Below are positions 21,420 to 29,309 of a stretch of DNA of 43,741 nucleotides, in pieces. A program made the position numbers and the translations under genes. The notes under the pieces are model-generated. The model did no database searches. It was given only the letters and a program-made list of their open reading frames with translations, and was not told where the DNA came from. The stretch is taken from the IMG/VR virus record IMGVR_UViG_3300031512_000001, positions 1 to 43,741 of that record; one strand, 5' to 3'. Numbering within the stretch: the stretch's first letter is position 1; each line of letters starts with the position of its first letter. The DNA comes from a virus.

Positions 21420-23825
21420 ATGATTGAATTAACTGCAACTCAAGAGAAAGTAATAAAAGATAAGTATTTAAAGGGGAATGAAAAAGTAGATGAAATGTTT
21501 GAAAGAGTAGCTCGAAATATATCATTGGCTGAAGTATTATATGATGATGAAGTGCCTAAGGATAAAATTTTAAATAAAGTAAATCATAGAATTATTTATA
21601 ATGAAGATAAAACTAGTTTTGTAATTTTATTTGAAGGTAAGAATAACGAAGAAAGAGAATCTAACTTTTTTACATTTTTAAGTAATTTAGAAAAAATCTA
21701 TGAAGAACGTAAAAAAGTTTATGAAAAAACCTGTAAAAATTTTTATAATATGATGTCTACTTTTAAATTTTTACCAAATTCTCCTACTTTAATGAATGCA
21801 GGAAGACATTTGCAGCAATTGTCAGCTTGTTTTGTTATCCCTATTGAAGATAATATAGAAAGCATTCTTTATGCTAATTGGGCACAAGGTATAATACAAA
21901 AATCTGGTGGTGGGACAGGTTTCTCTTTTGGTAATATAAGAATGAATGGAGATAAAGTAAAAAAGACAGGTGGAATTGCTTCTGGAGCGGTTACATTTAT
22001 GCAATTGTTTGATAAAATGACTGATGTAATTAAGCAGGGAGGAACTAGGAGAGGAGCAAATATGGGAATACTTCCATATTGGCATCCTGAAATAGTTGAT
22101 TTTATAAAGTTAAAAAGTAAACCTGGAGTGATGGAGAATTTTAATATTTCGGTAGCTTTAGATGATAAATTTATGAAAGCTTTAGAAAATGGAGAAGATA
22201 TTGATTTAATAAATCCTAGAGATAAAAGTAAAGTAGGGAAAATAAATTCAAAAGAATTGTTTAATATGATAGTTGAAAATGCATGGAAAACCGGTGATCC
22301 TGGAGTAATATTTTTAGATATTATTAATGAAAATAATCCAACTCCTCATTTAGGAAAAATAGAAGCGACAAATCCGTGTGGAGAACAACCTTTATTAGGT
22401 TGGGAATCGTGTAATTTAGGTTCAATAAATTTGTCTAAATTTGTAAAGGGAGAGCTTTTTAAAGGAAAAATTGATTGGGATGATTTAAGAGAGACTGTTC
22501 ATTTAGCAGTAAGATTTTTAGATAATGTTATTGATGTAAATAATTATCCTTTACCAGAAATAGAATATATATCTAAAACGAATAGAAAAATTGGATTGGG
22601 AATAATGGGTTGGGCAGAAACATGTGTTAAATTAGGAATAAAATATGATAGTGAAGAAGGTTTAAATAAAGCTCGTGAAATTATGAGATTTATACAAGAG
22701 GAAGCTTTAAATGCCTCTTCTCATTTAGCTTTAGAAAGAGGTGAATTTTTGAATTGGAAAGGATCTATTTATGATAAGGAAAGTAAGTATTTTAAAGGAA
22801 TTAATTTAAAGGTAAGAAATGCATCTAGAACAACTATTGCTCCTACTGGAACGATATCTTTAGCTGCAGGTTTACAAGGAAGTGGAATTGAACCATTTTT
22901 TGCGTTGTCTTATGTTAGATATAATGCAAGAGCTTTGGAAGCATTAAAAGAAGGAAGAGTTCCAGATGAGAAAGATACTTATATCGAGGTAAATCCCTTA
23001 TTTGAACAAGTAGCTAAAGAACATAATTATTTTGGTTTAAAAAAAGAAGAACTTCGGAAAAAGATAGAAGCTAATCATAAATCTATTAGAGGATTAAAAG
23101 AGGTTCCTCAAGAAATACAAGATTTATTTCCTACTGCACATGATATAAATTTTGAATATCATGTTCGAGTTCAAGCAACATTTCAAGAATATACAGATAA
23201 TGCTGTTTCTAAGACTATTAATTTAAGAAAAGATGCAACCTTAGAAGATATTGGTAAAATTTATCTTTTAGCCTATAAATTAAGATGTAAAGGAATAACG
23301 GTATATAGAGATGGATGTAAAGATCTTCAAGTATTGAATTTGTTATCTAAACCTGTTACTAAGAAAAAACTTATGCAAGGAATTTCTTCAGAATATTACT
23401 TAATGCAAACTGGATATGGTCCTCTGCATATTCATTTTAATTTTGAAGGAGATAAGATATTGCAAGTATTTTCAAATTTACCTCCATTAGGAACTGAATT
23501 AAGTGGATTAACTTCGTTGATTGGTATTCTATTATCAAAGTATTTTGAATTAGGAGGAGATCCTATAAGAATAATTAAGCATTTAAATTCTATAAAAGGA
23601 GATAAGCCTTATGGATTTGGAGAGTTTAAAATAAATTCTATTCCTCATGCTATTGCAGTGGCAATGTTACAATTTTTAAAGAAGAGGGGGGAAAATATTT
23701 CTTTGGTAACTAGTAATAATTATAGAATGAATTTTTGTCCTAAATGTTATTCCATGAATGTAAGTTATGAAAGTGGTTGTTCTGGGGTAACGTGTCATGA
23801 TTGTGGTTATTCAGAATGTTCTTAA
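21420..23825 (+). CDS. nrdJ: Class II (adenosylcobalamin) ribonucleotide reductase
   Basis: The 801-residue enzyme reduces ribonucleotides to deoxyribonucleotides for phage DNA synthesis. Active-site residues are visible: NPCGE with Asn318, the thiyl-radical Cys320 and Glu322, and the reducing pair Cys137 (LSACF) and Cys331 (ESCNLG). GGGTGFSF and GGTRRGANM are typical of the B12-dependent class II family, and no separate radical-generating subunit is encoded nearby. Near the C-terminus lies a TSCPD-like domain and a cysteine tail (CPKC, CHDC, then CS) that would re-reduce the active site. No ATP-cone is seen. AAAGGAGG precedes the ATG. The phage would rely on host cobalamin. Confidence 0.92.
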   Translation: MIELTATQEKVIKDKYLKGNEKVDEMFERVARNISLAEVLYDDEVPKDKILNKVNHRIIYNEDKTSFVILFEGKNNEERESNFFTFLSNLEKIYEERKKVYEKTCKNFYNMMSTFKFLPNSPTLMNAGRHLQQLSACFVIPIEDNIESILYANWAQGIIQKSGGGTGFSFGNIRMNGDKVKKTGGIASGAVTFMQLFDKMTDVIKQGGTRRGANMGILPYWHPEIVDFIKLKSKPGVMENFNISVALDDKFMKALENGEDIDLINPRDKSKVGKINSKELFNMIVENAWKTGDPGVIFLDIINENNPTPHLGKIEATNPCGEQPLLGWESCNLGSINLSKFVKGELFKGKIDWDDLRETVHLAVRFLDNVIDVNNYPLPEIEYISKTNRKIGLGIMGWAETCVKLGIKYDSEEGLNKAREIMRFIQEEALNASSHLALERGEFLNWKGSIYDKESKYFKGINLKVRNASRTTIAPTGTISLAAGLQGSGIEPFFALSYVRYNARALEALKEGRVPDEKDTYIEVNPLFEQVAKEHNYFGLKKEELRKKIEANHKSIRGLKEVPQEIQDLFPTAHDINFEYHVRVQATFQEYTDNAVSKTINLRKDATLEDIGKIYLLAYKLRCKGITVYRDGCKDLQVLNLLSKPVTKKKLMQGISSEYYLMQTGYGPLHIHFNFEGDKILQVFSNLPPLGTELSGLTSLIGILLSKYFELGGDPIRIIKHLNSIKGDKPYGFGEFKINSIPHAIAVAMLQFLKKRGENISLVTSNNYRMNFCPKCYSMNVSYESGCSGVTCHDCGYSECS

Positions 23826-23846
23826 TAATATAAAAGGAGGGTAATA

Positions 23847-24638
23847 ATGAAGCTATCTTTTGAAATACCAATTAGATATTTAGAGGAGCTTTCAGTTTAT
23901 ACTGATTTTGATTTTGCTTTAGCTCATCTTATAAATCAAAATTCTACCTATTTAAATTTTTATAAGAAACAAGTTGAAAAAGGAAGATTTGTAATACTCG
24001 ATAATTCTGCCTTTGAATTACCCCAACCTATTAGAGGAAGTGAATTAGTGAGAATAACAAAACTTTTAAATCCTTCGATAGTAATAGCTCCAGATTTTTT
24101 GAATGAGGTAGAATCAACTTTGAAAGAAGTAAAATCCTTTATAGAATTAGTACAAAAAGAGAATTTGAAAGTAAAAATAGGAGGAGTAGTTCAAGGTAAA
24201 GATTTTGATGAGTGGTTGAGATGTTATAAAGAATATGAGAATCTTCCAATAGATCTTATTTGCATACCTTTTGATGTTCCATTTAATGTAAGCAATATTA
24301 AGGTAGGTTCACAGACACAACAATGGATGTTAAATAGAATACATTTGATAAAGAAACTCTTAAAAGAAAACTTGCTCATAAAAAGACCTCATCATTTATT
24401 AGGAGCATCTAATCCGATTGAAATTATAGGGTATGGAAATTTTCCAGTAGAAATTTCTATGGATACTTCATCTCCTATTGTGCATGGATTGAATTTAATA
24501 AGATTTAATGAAAAAGGATTACCTGGAGAAAAAATAAAAGATAAAATTGATTTTTTTACTAAAGCAAATGCCAAACAGATGGATGCAATAATTCATAATA
24601 TAAGAACTTTAAAAAATTGGCAAAGTTTTTTAAATTAA
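23847..24638 (+). CDS. dpdA: DpdA-like DNA-guanine transglycosylase
   Basis: The 263-residue protein resembles phage DpdA, the relative of tRNA-guanine transglycosylase that exchanges guanine in DNA for a 7-deazaguanine. TGT-like landmarks are in order: LDNSAFE with Asp52 (TGT SDSGGFQ, general base), GGVVQG at 112-117 (TGT G-x-V-Q-G), HHLLGASNP at 182-190, and SMDTSSP with Asp206 at the nucleophile position. The TGT zinc cysteines (CxCxxC) are absent, as is usual in small phage forms. AAAGGAGG precedes the ATG. folE2 and queD lie just downstream, with queE at 10122, supporting a DNA-modification role. The substrate base is inferred. Confidence 0.82.
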   Translation: MKLSFEIPIRYLEELSVYTDFDFALAHLINQNSTYLNFYKKQVEKGRFVILDNSAFELPQPIRGSELVRITKLLNPSIVIAPDFLNEVESTLKEVKSFIELVQKENLKVKIGGVVQGKDFDEWLRCYKEYENLPIDLICIPFDVPFNVSNIKVGSQTQQWMLNRIHLIKKLLKENLLIKRPHHLLGASNPIEIIGYGNFPVEISMDTSSPIVHGLNLIRFNEKGLPGEKIKDKIDFFTKANAKQMDAIIHNIRTLKNWQSFLN

Positions 24639-24649
24639 AGGAGGTAATT

Positions 24650-25150
24650 GTGTTAAAGAAATTATTAAAGAAAAAGAAAGAAAGCAATGTAGGTGAAAAT
24701 AAAAACGAAATATTAGTTATAAAAGTAAAAAGGTTGGATAAAGAATTACCCTTACCAAAAAGAGCTTATCCAACTGATTCAGGTTGGGATTTGTATAGTA
24801 GAGAAGATGTGGTTATTCCACCTAAGTCTTATAAAGTAGTAAATTGTGGAGTAATTTTTTCTATGCCGCCTGAAGTAGAATGTCAAGTAAGGGGAAGAAG
24901 TGGATTTGCATTTAAAGGGATTTTTACTCATTTTGGAACCGTAGATTCTAATTTTAGAGGTGAAGTTGGACCTATACTTTTTAATATGAATGATTTTCCT
25001 TTTCAAATTCATAAAGGTGAAAGAGTATGTCAAGTTGTATTTATGCCTAAATTAGGTAAGTATTATAAAGATATTCAATTAATTGAAGTAGATGGGGTAG
25101 ATGAAACAGATAGAGGAAGCAAAGGTTTTGGAAGTACAGGGGTTAAATAA
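24650..25150 (+). CDS. dut: dUTP diphosphatase (dUTPase)
   Basis: This trimeric enzyme hydrolyses dUTP to dUMP, keeping uracil out of DNA. All five motifs are present: AYPTDSGWDLYS, RGRSGFA, GTVDSNFRGEVGP, GERVCQVVF and the C-terminal RGSKGFGSTG. The GTG at 24650 is chosen as start because AAAGGAGG lies five bases before it; an in-frame TTG at 24617 lies inside the previous gene. This gives 166 residues with a basic 25-residue N-terminal extension (LKKLLKKKKES) beyond the usual family core. It follows the DpdA-like gene and precedes a small gene by one base. Confidence 0.93.
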   Translation: MLKKLLKKKKESNVGENKNEILVIKVKRLDKELPLPKRAYPTDSGWDLYSREDVVIPPKSYKVVNCGVIFSMPPEVECQVRGRSGFAFKGIFTHFGTVDSNFRGEVGPILFNMNDFPFQIHKGERVCQVVFMPKLGKYYKDIQLIEVDGVDETDRGSKGFGSTGVK

Positions 25151-25151
25151 T

Positions 25152-25382
25152 ATGAAATTAACTAATTCAGTTAAAGAGGTTCAATATTCTCTTATAAAAG
25201 AGCCTGTTACTAGGATTGAGAAAAAAATATTGAAAGAAGTTAAATTTATTTTTGAAAATAAGATGCGTATATTTGGATATTCTTACAAAGAAGCAAAGAG
25301 AGAGATTGAAGAAGAATTGGAGTTATTTTTTGATAGAATAAGATATTTAGTAAATGAAGAAATTAGGAGGAAAAAAGAATGA
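25152..25382 (+). CDS. Hypothetical small helical protein
   Basis: This 76-residue protein starts at ATG 25152, right after the dUTPase stop, with AGGGG a few bases upstream; an in-frame ATG at 25101 lies within dut and is less likely. It is mostly helical and highly charged (KRIEEEL-type residues from about 20 to 76), perhaps a short coiled coil. It overlaps the folE2 start by four bases. No family is recognised. Confidence 0.6.
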   Translation: MKLTNSVKEVQYSLIKEPVTRIEKKILKEVKFIFENKMRIFGYSYKEAKREIEEELELFFDRIRYLVNEEIRRKKE

Positions 25383-26224
25383 CTAATTTACCTGATATTC
25401 AGAATTCAAAAGATATAAGGAATATTGCTATAAATAGAGTGGGAGTTGAAGATGTTCCTTTTTTAATTCAAATAAAAACTAAAAAAGGAGGATTTTTAAA
25501 ATTGTATTCTAAAGTTTCTCTTTTTAGCTCTCTTCCACATGATATAAGAGGAACAAATATGTCAAGATATTTGGAAGTACTTTATGATTGGAAAGATTCT
25601 TTGTCGGGGGATAATATACATGAACTCTTAAATAAATTAAAAGATAAAGTGAAATCAGATGATATTTATGTAAAAGTTTTTTTTAAATATCCAATTGAAG
25701 TAAAATCTCCTGTTTCGAAAAAAGAAGGATATAATTTTTTTGATTGTGATTTTATTGGATTGTTGAAAAATGGAGAATATAAGTTTTATGTATCTGTGGA
25801 AGGAGATGTTACAACTTATTGTCCTTGTTCTAAAGAAATGAGTTTAGTAGATAAAGAAAAAGAATGTGGTTGGGGAGCACATGCACAAAGAGGACGAGTT
25901 AGAATTATGACTTTAACTGAACCCGTTCAACCCGGAATGTGGATTGAAGATATTGCTACAATAATTGGAAAATCTGGCTCATCAAATGTTTACCCCCTAT
26001 TGAAAAGGCCTGATGAAAAATATGTTACAGAGCATGGATATAAAAATGCTAAGTTTGTGGAAGATGTGGCTAGAGATGCTTCTTTATTATTGCAAGAAGT
26101 TTCAAATTTAAGATGGTTTTCAGTTAAAGTAGTTAATTACGAATCTATACATCAACATAATGCAGTTTGTTATATTATAAGAGAGAAAGTTAATAATGAG
26201 TGGTGTATGTCTAGCTCAATATAA
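25379..26224 (+). CDS. folE2: GTP cyclohydrolase IB (FolE2)
   Basis: FolE2 opens GTP to 7,8-dihydroneopterin triphosphate, the first step towards 7-deazaguanine. The 281-residue protein has LPDIQ near the N-terminus, HDIRGTNMSR (substrate region), CPCSKEMS with Cys148, and GAHAQR with His168, all typical of the type IB family and unlike FolE1. AGGAGG lies before the ATG. With queD (26911), queE (10122) and the DpdA-like gene (23847) it forms a modified-guanine pathway. Phages more often carry FolE1; using FolE2, which works with various metals, is a notable choice. The gene overlaps the small upstream gene by four bases. Confidence 0.93.
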   Translation: MTNLPDIQNSKDIRNIAINRVGVEDVPFLIQIKTKKGGFLKLYSKVSLFSSLPHDIRGTNMSRYLEVLYDWKDSLSGDNIHELLNKLKDKVKSDDIYVKVFFKYPIEVKSPVSKKEGYNFFDCDFIGLLKNGEYKFYVSVEGDVTTYCPCSKEMSLVDKEKECGWGAHAQRGRVRIMTLTEPVQPGMWIEDIATIIGKSGSSNVYPLLKRPDEKYVTEHGYKNAKFVEDVARDASLLLQEVSNLRWFSVKVVNYESIHQHNAVCYIIREKVNNEWCMSSSI

Positions 26225-26234
26225 GGAGTTATTC

Positions 26235-26900
26235 ATGATAATTAAAAAGAATGAGGGTTTATTAATTAGTAAGATAGCAGAGTATTTAGAAGCACATCCA
26301 GAAAAAGCTTCTACATCAACTAAATTATCCCCTACCTACATAATAAAATGTGAACGTCAAGCATTTTATAAATTGAAAGGAGTTCCTCAAGAAACTTCTA
26401 GAGATTTTAAATCCAGATTAATAGCTTTAGAAGGAGATTCAATTCATAAAAAATTTACAAATTTGTTTAAAGAGATGGGAATTTTAATTGATTCTGAAAA
26501 ATTTATTTCTCATTCAAATTTTCCTTTTTTAGGATTTGTAGATGCTATAATTAAAATTAATGATGTTCCATATGTGGTAGAAATTAAATCTGTTAATAAA
26601 GAAGGATTTGGAAGATTGAATAAACCTTACGAAGAGCATATTTTACAAGTAAAAATGTATATGTTGATTTTAAAAATAGATAAGTCTATTATATTTTATG
26701 AAAATAAGGATACTCAGGATTTAAAAGAATTTTATATTGAATTAAATCCTGAATTTGAAAATTGGTTTAATGAGAAAATGAATCGTATTTTAAATTATTT
26801 TAAAGAAGATAAAGCTCCATCTAGAATTTGTGCTACTGAAGCAGATGGCAAATATCAATGGTGCCCATATGTAAAATATTGTTTCCAAGATAATAAGTAA
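26235..26900 (+). CDS. Cas4/RecB-like exonuclease with iron-sulfur cysteines
   Basis: This 221-residue protein of the PD-(D/E)XK superfamily has His71, Asp103 (GFVDA), EIKS (Glu116, Lys118) and QVKMY (Gln138, Tyr142), the order seen in Cas4 and AddB-type nucleases. Cys39 together with Cys199, Cys210 and Cys216 fits the four-cysteine 4Fe-4S staple of that group. ATG 26235 is selected because TAAGGAG precedes it; an upstream ATG at 26196 lies within folE2. No cas1, cas2 or CRISPR array is in the window, so it is more likely a phage replication or recombination exonuclease than an adaptation protein. It is located between folE2 and queD. Confidence 0.85.
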   Translation: MIIKKNEGLLISKIAEYLEAHPEKASTSTKLSPTYIIKCERQAFYKLKGVPQETSRDFKSRLIALEGDSIHKKFTNLFKEMGILIDSEKFISHSNFPFLGFVDAIIKINDVPYVVEIKSVNKEGFGRLNKPYEEHILQVKMYMLILKIDKSIIFYENKDTQDLKEFYIELNPEFENWFNEKMNRILNYFKEDKAPSRICATEADGKYQWCPYVKYCFQDNK

Positions 26901-26910
26901 GGAGGTAATA

Positions 26911-27330
26911 ATGATTTATGTAACAAGAACTTTTTCTTTTGCAGCAGCACACCGATTAATGTTTCATAAAGGGAAATGTAGAAATTTACATGGGCATAGC
27001 TATACGGTAAAAGTTTATGTTAGAGGTAAAGATACCTCATTTGAAAATGAACATAATTTTGTTTTAGATTTTAATGATTTTAAAAGCATTATAGGAGGAT
27101 GGATAGATGAGCATTTAGATCACGCTACTTTAGTTAGCGAAAAAGATGAAAAACTTTTAGAAGTAGTAAAAGAATTAGGATCTAAATATTATGTATTAGA
27201 AGATAGTAGTTCAGAAATGATTGCATCACATTTAAAAAAAGTCTTCCAACAACTTTTAGAAAGTAAAGGATTGGAAGTTTTTAAAGTGATAGTATCAGAA
27301 TCTCCATCTACTAATGCAGTTATTGAATAA
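26911..27330 (+). CDS. queD: 6-carboxy-tetrahydropterin synthase (QueD)
   Basis: QueD converts dihydroneopterin triphosphate to 6-carboxy-5,6,7,8-tetrahydropterin, the substrate of QueE. The 139-residue protein shows the zinc ligands His14 (AAAHRL) and His27/His29 (LHGH), the catalytic Cys23 in CRNLHGHSY, a LDH motif near residue 70, and the C-terminal SESPST with its glutamate. Length and motif spacing are normal for the family. AAGGAGG precedes the ATG. Its place after folE2 and the Cas4-like gene supports the DNA-modification reading, although QueC, which would make preQ0, is not found in the window. Confidence 0.94.
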   Translation: MIYVTRTFSFAAAHRLMFHKGKCRNLHGHSYTVKVYVRGKDTSFENEHNFVLDFNDFKSIIGGWIDEHLDHATLVSEKDEKLLEVVKELGSKYYVLEDSSSEMIASHLKKVFQQLLESKGLEVFKVIVSESPSTNAVIE

Positions 27331-27904
27331 AAGACAGATTTCATTAAAAACATTGACTAAATTTAATGTTTTTAAATATGAAAAAGGTGAGTATGAATAT
27401 TTTGGAGAAAAAGTTTTGATTGATGATAGAAGAGAAGGTATTTATTTTCCCATATATTATTTTAAGAAGAAATTTTTAGGATATGCTTTACGAAAAAAAG
27501 AAGATTCAAATGAAAAATGGGTTTATTCTAAATCTTTTAAAAGAAATTATTTTTTGTATGGGTTAGCAGAGAATTTTGATGAAATTAGGAAGAGAAAAGA
27601 GGTTATTTTAGTAGAAGGATTATTTGATTGCTTGAAATTAGTTGATGAAGGATTTGTTAATACAGTGAGTTGTTTTGGAACTTTATTTACTTTTTATCAT
27701 TTTGTATTATTATATCCTATAGTTAATAGAATAATTTTAATTCCAGATTCAGATGATGGGGGAGATAAAATGATAAAAAAAGTTAATGAAATTGTGAAGA
27801 ATAAATTAGAAGTGAATGTAGTAAGATTGCCTAAAGGATATGATCCAGATGATTTTTTAATTAGATTTGGTAAAGATTCTTTAAATGATTTAATTAGGAG
27901 GTAA
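27314..27904 (+). CDS. Primase catalytic (TOPRIM) protein, stand-alone half
   Basis: The 196-residue protein carries a TOPRIM domain: VILVEGLFD with Glu101 and ILIPDSDD with Asp145/Asp147, the metal site for primer synthesis in DnaG-type primases. Before it lies a region (residues 35-85) typical of the primase subdomain (GIYFPIYYF...LGYALRKK...KWVYSKSF...LYGL), and after it the YDPDDFL motif. There is no zinc finger; that domain is encoded separately at 10820. The start lies 17 bases inside queD and has no clear ribosome binding site, so coupling is likely. Together with the DnaB-like helicase the two halves should form the primosome. Confidence 0.87.
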   Translation: MQLLNKRQISLKTLTKFNVFKYEKGEYEYFGEKVLIDDRREGIYFPIYYFKKKFLGYALRKKEDSNEKWVYSKSFKRNYFLYGLAENFDEIRKRKEVILVEGLFDCLKLVDEGFVNTVSCFGTLFTFYHFVLLYPIVNRIILIPDSDDGGDKMIKKVNEIVKNKLEVNVVRLPKGYDPDDFLIRFGKDSLNDLIRR

Positions 27905-27906
27905 AT

Positions 27907-28245
27907 ATGGAAGATAATGGAAAAGATAATTCGGCAATATTTGATTATTTTGAAAAACTATCTAATTATTCTGCTAACTTAATAAATGAAGAAAGTTTGA
28001 AAGAGGGAGAAGAAATTATTAGTAAGTTAAGAAATAAGTTAATGTCTATTCCTTCAGTTAAAATTTTTCTTAGAGGAAAAGAATTTGAATTCAAAATGGT
28101 AGATATTAATATGTTGGTTTTAATTGCTTTAGTTGCTTTAAATAATAAAGATGTAGATGAAATATTAAAAAAATGTGGTGTTAAAATATATGATGCTAAT
28201 CAAAATATCGTTTTTCCCTTTCCGGAGGAGGGTAAAAATGAGTGA
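27907..28245 (+). CDS. Hypothetical helical protein
   Basis: A 112-residue protein, mostly helical, with an acidic N-terminus and the hydrophobic stretch MLVLIALVAL near residue 70 that is more likely a buried helix than a membrane span. AGGAGG precedes its ATG two bases after the primase gene. The end overlaps the NusG-like gene by eight bases, and its last codons carry that gene's ribosome binding site (GGAGGAGGG). Family not recognised. Confidence 0.6.
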   Translation: MEDNGKDNSAIFDYFEKLSNYSANLINEESLKEGEEIISKLRNKLMSIPSVKIFLRGKEFEFKMVDINMLVLIALVALNNKDVDEILKKCGVKIYDANQNIVFPFPEEGKNE

Positions 28246-28936
28246 AGTTAATAAAATAGAAGAAATAAAAATTGAAAAAGATAATGTAGATGCAGAGAAT
28301 ACAGAATCTAAGGTTTATTCAGAAAAGATTTTTTTAGATACTTTAAATGTTACTTATGGGGATGAGTTATTGCTTAGTGAGTTACCGTGGTATTTTTTGT
28401 ATTATGGTAATTTGAATTGTTTAAGGAATTTTTTAGGTATTTTACCTCTAAAAGTTAATAATTTTAAATTATGGCAACCTTCTTATAAAGTAAAAAAAGA
28501 AAAAGGAAGGAATATAATTGAAACACGACGATTACTTTTTCCAGGTTATGCTTTTTTTAAAACCTCAAATTTGTATGATGTGGATTGTTTTATACAAGAT
28601 TACTTTAAAGATTTTTATTTTTATTTTTTGAAAAAAGGAAATACGTTTGCTACTTTATCTAAAGAAGAAGAAGAGTGGATATTAAGATTAGAAGAAATTT
28701 GGTATAAAATTGTAGAAGAACATAGTACTTTTAAAAAGGGAGATTTAGTTAGATTAAAAGATTCTCGATGGGGAGAATTAATAGGTAAAGTAGTTAATGT
28801 AAACGAATCTAAAAGAACCGCTGAGGTAGAATTTGTGTTTTTTCGTACTCGTACGTTGTTATTTACAGTTGATTTAGATACACTAGAAAATTTAACCCCA
28901 CCAGAAGAGTTATTGGAGAATTTCTTAAATGAATAA
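28238..28936 (+). CDS. NusG-like transcription factor
   Basis: This 232-residue protein has the two-domain NusG plan: an NGN-type domain (WYFLYYGNLN, ..., LLFPGYAFFKT at about 99-109) and a C-terminal KOW domain (FKKGDLVRLKDSRWGELIGKVV in part, 165-187). NusG relatives ride on RNA polymerase, controlling pausing and termination; specialised paralogs (RfaH, LoaP) act on particular operons. It has an extra acidic N-terminal extension of about 45 residues. ATG 28238 has GGAGGAGGG upstream. It overlaps the sigma-like gene by eight bases and lies directly before the late/unknown block, suggesting antitermination of late transcription; this role is inference. Confidence 0.82.
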   Translation: MSEVNKIEEIKIEKDNVDAENTESKVYSEKIFLDTLNVTYGDELLLSELPWYFLYYGNLNCLRNFLGILPLKVNNFKLWQPSYKVKKEKGRNIIETRRLLFPGYAFFKTSNLYDVDCFIQDYFKDFYFYFLKKGNTFATLSKEEEEWILRLEEIWYKIVEEHSTFKKGDLVRLKDSRWGELIGKVVNVNESKRTAEVEFVFFRTRTLLFTVDLDTLENLTPPEELLENFLNE

Positions 28937-29291
28937 GATAATCAAAGATCCTTTTTGGGATTATGAAAATGATATTTTGAATGATTTTTCTAAAATTGAA
29001 GTTTGTTTGGGTGAATTTAATACATTTTCAAAAACTGATTTATCTGAAGAGGAAATTGATAATGTTTTGGAAAGAAGAAAGTATTATTATGAAATGTCTC
29101 AAAAATTATTGCATTACGTAGTAACTAATTTTGATGAAAAACATGCAAAAGTTTTTATTTACTTTTTTGTGTTTGGATTAACTCAGGGAGAAATAGGTAA
29201 ATTGATGAATATTTCTCAAGCTTATGTTTCTTTTTTATTGAAAAAAGTGAAAAACCAAATTTTAGATAACTTTAACATTTGTAATAAGTGA
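28929..29291 (+). CDS. Sigma-region-4-like helix-turn-helix protein
   Basis: The 120-residue protein ends in a helix-turn-helix (about 83-107, GLTQGEIGKLMNISQAYVS) followed by a basic LKKVKNQIL helix, as in region 4 of sigma-70 factors, which contacts -35 DNA. Upstream helices (FDEKHAKVFIYFFVFG) match the usual first part of region 4. Regions 2 and 3 are missing, so it is a partial sigma or an RNA polymerase appropriator rather than a full factor. It overlaps the NusG-like gene and is followed at once by recurrent-motif copy 3, making it a candidate late regulator. Confidence 0.74.
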   Translation: MNKIIKDPFWDYENDILNDFSKIEVCLGEFNTFSKTDLSEEEIDNVLERRKYYYEMSQKLLHYVVTNFDEKHAKVFIYFFVFGLTQGEIGKLMNISQAYVSFLLKKVKNQILDNFNICNK

Positions 29292-29294
29292 TTT
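29278..29294 (+). promoter_or_regulatory. Recurrent motif copy 3 (TTTGT-N6-TGATTT)
   Basis: TTTGTAATAAGTGATTT overlaps the end of the sigma-like gene and leads into TTTTATAGGAGG before the start at 29310. Beyond the core, TTATAG at the same distance is shared with copy 1. The ribosome binding site AGGAGG overlaps the TATAG box, so if TATAG were a -10 element the site would not be transcribed; the box may have another function. It begins the long unknown/structural block. Confidence 0.5.
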
Positions 29295-29309
29295 TTTATA
29301 GGAGGTAGG

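Noticed and set aside
26235-26900. Evidence of a CRISPR-Cas system from the Cas4-like gene
   Set aside because: No cas1, cas2, effector gene or spaced repeat array is present; the 2207-2549 repeats are too AT-rich and irregular for a CRISPR array.
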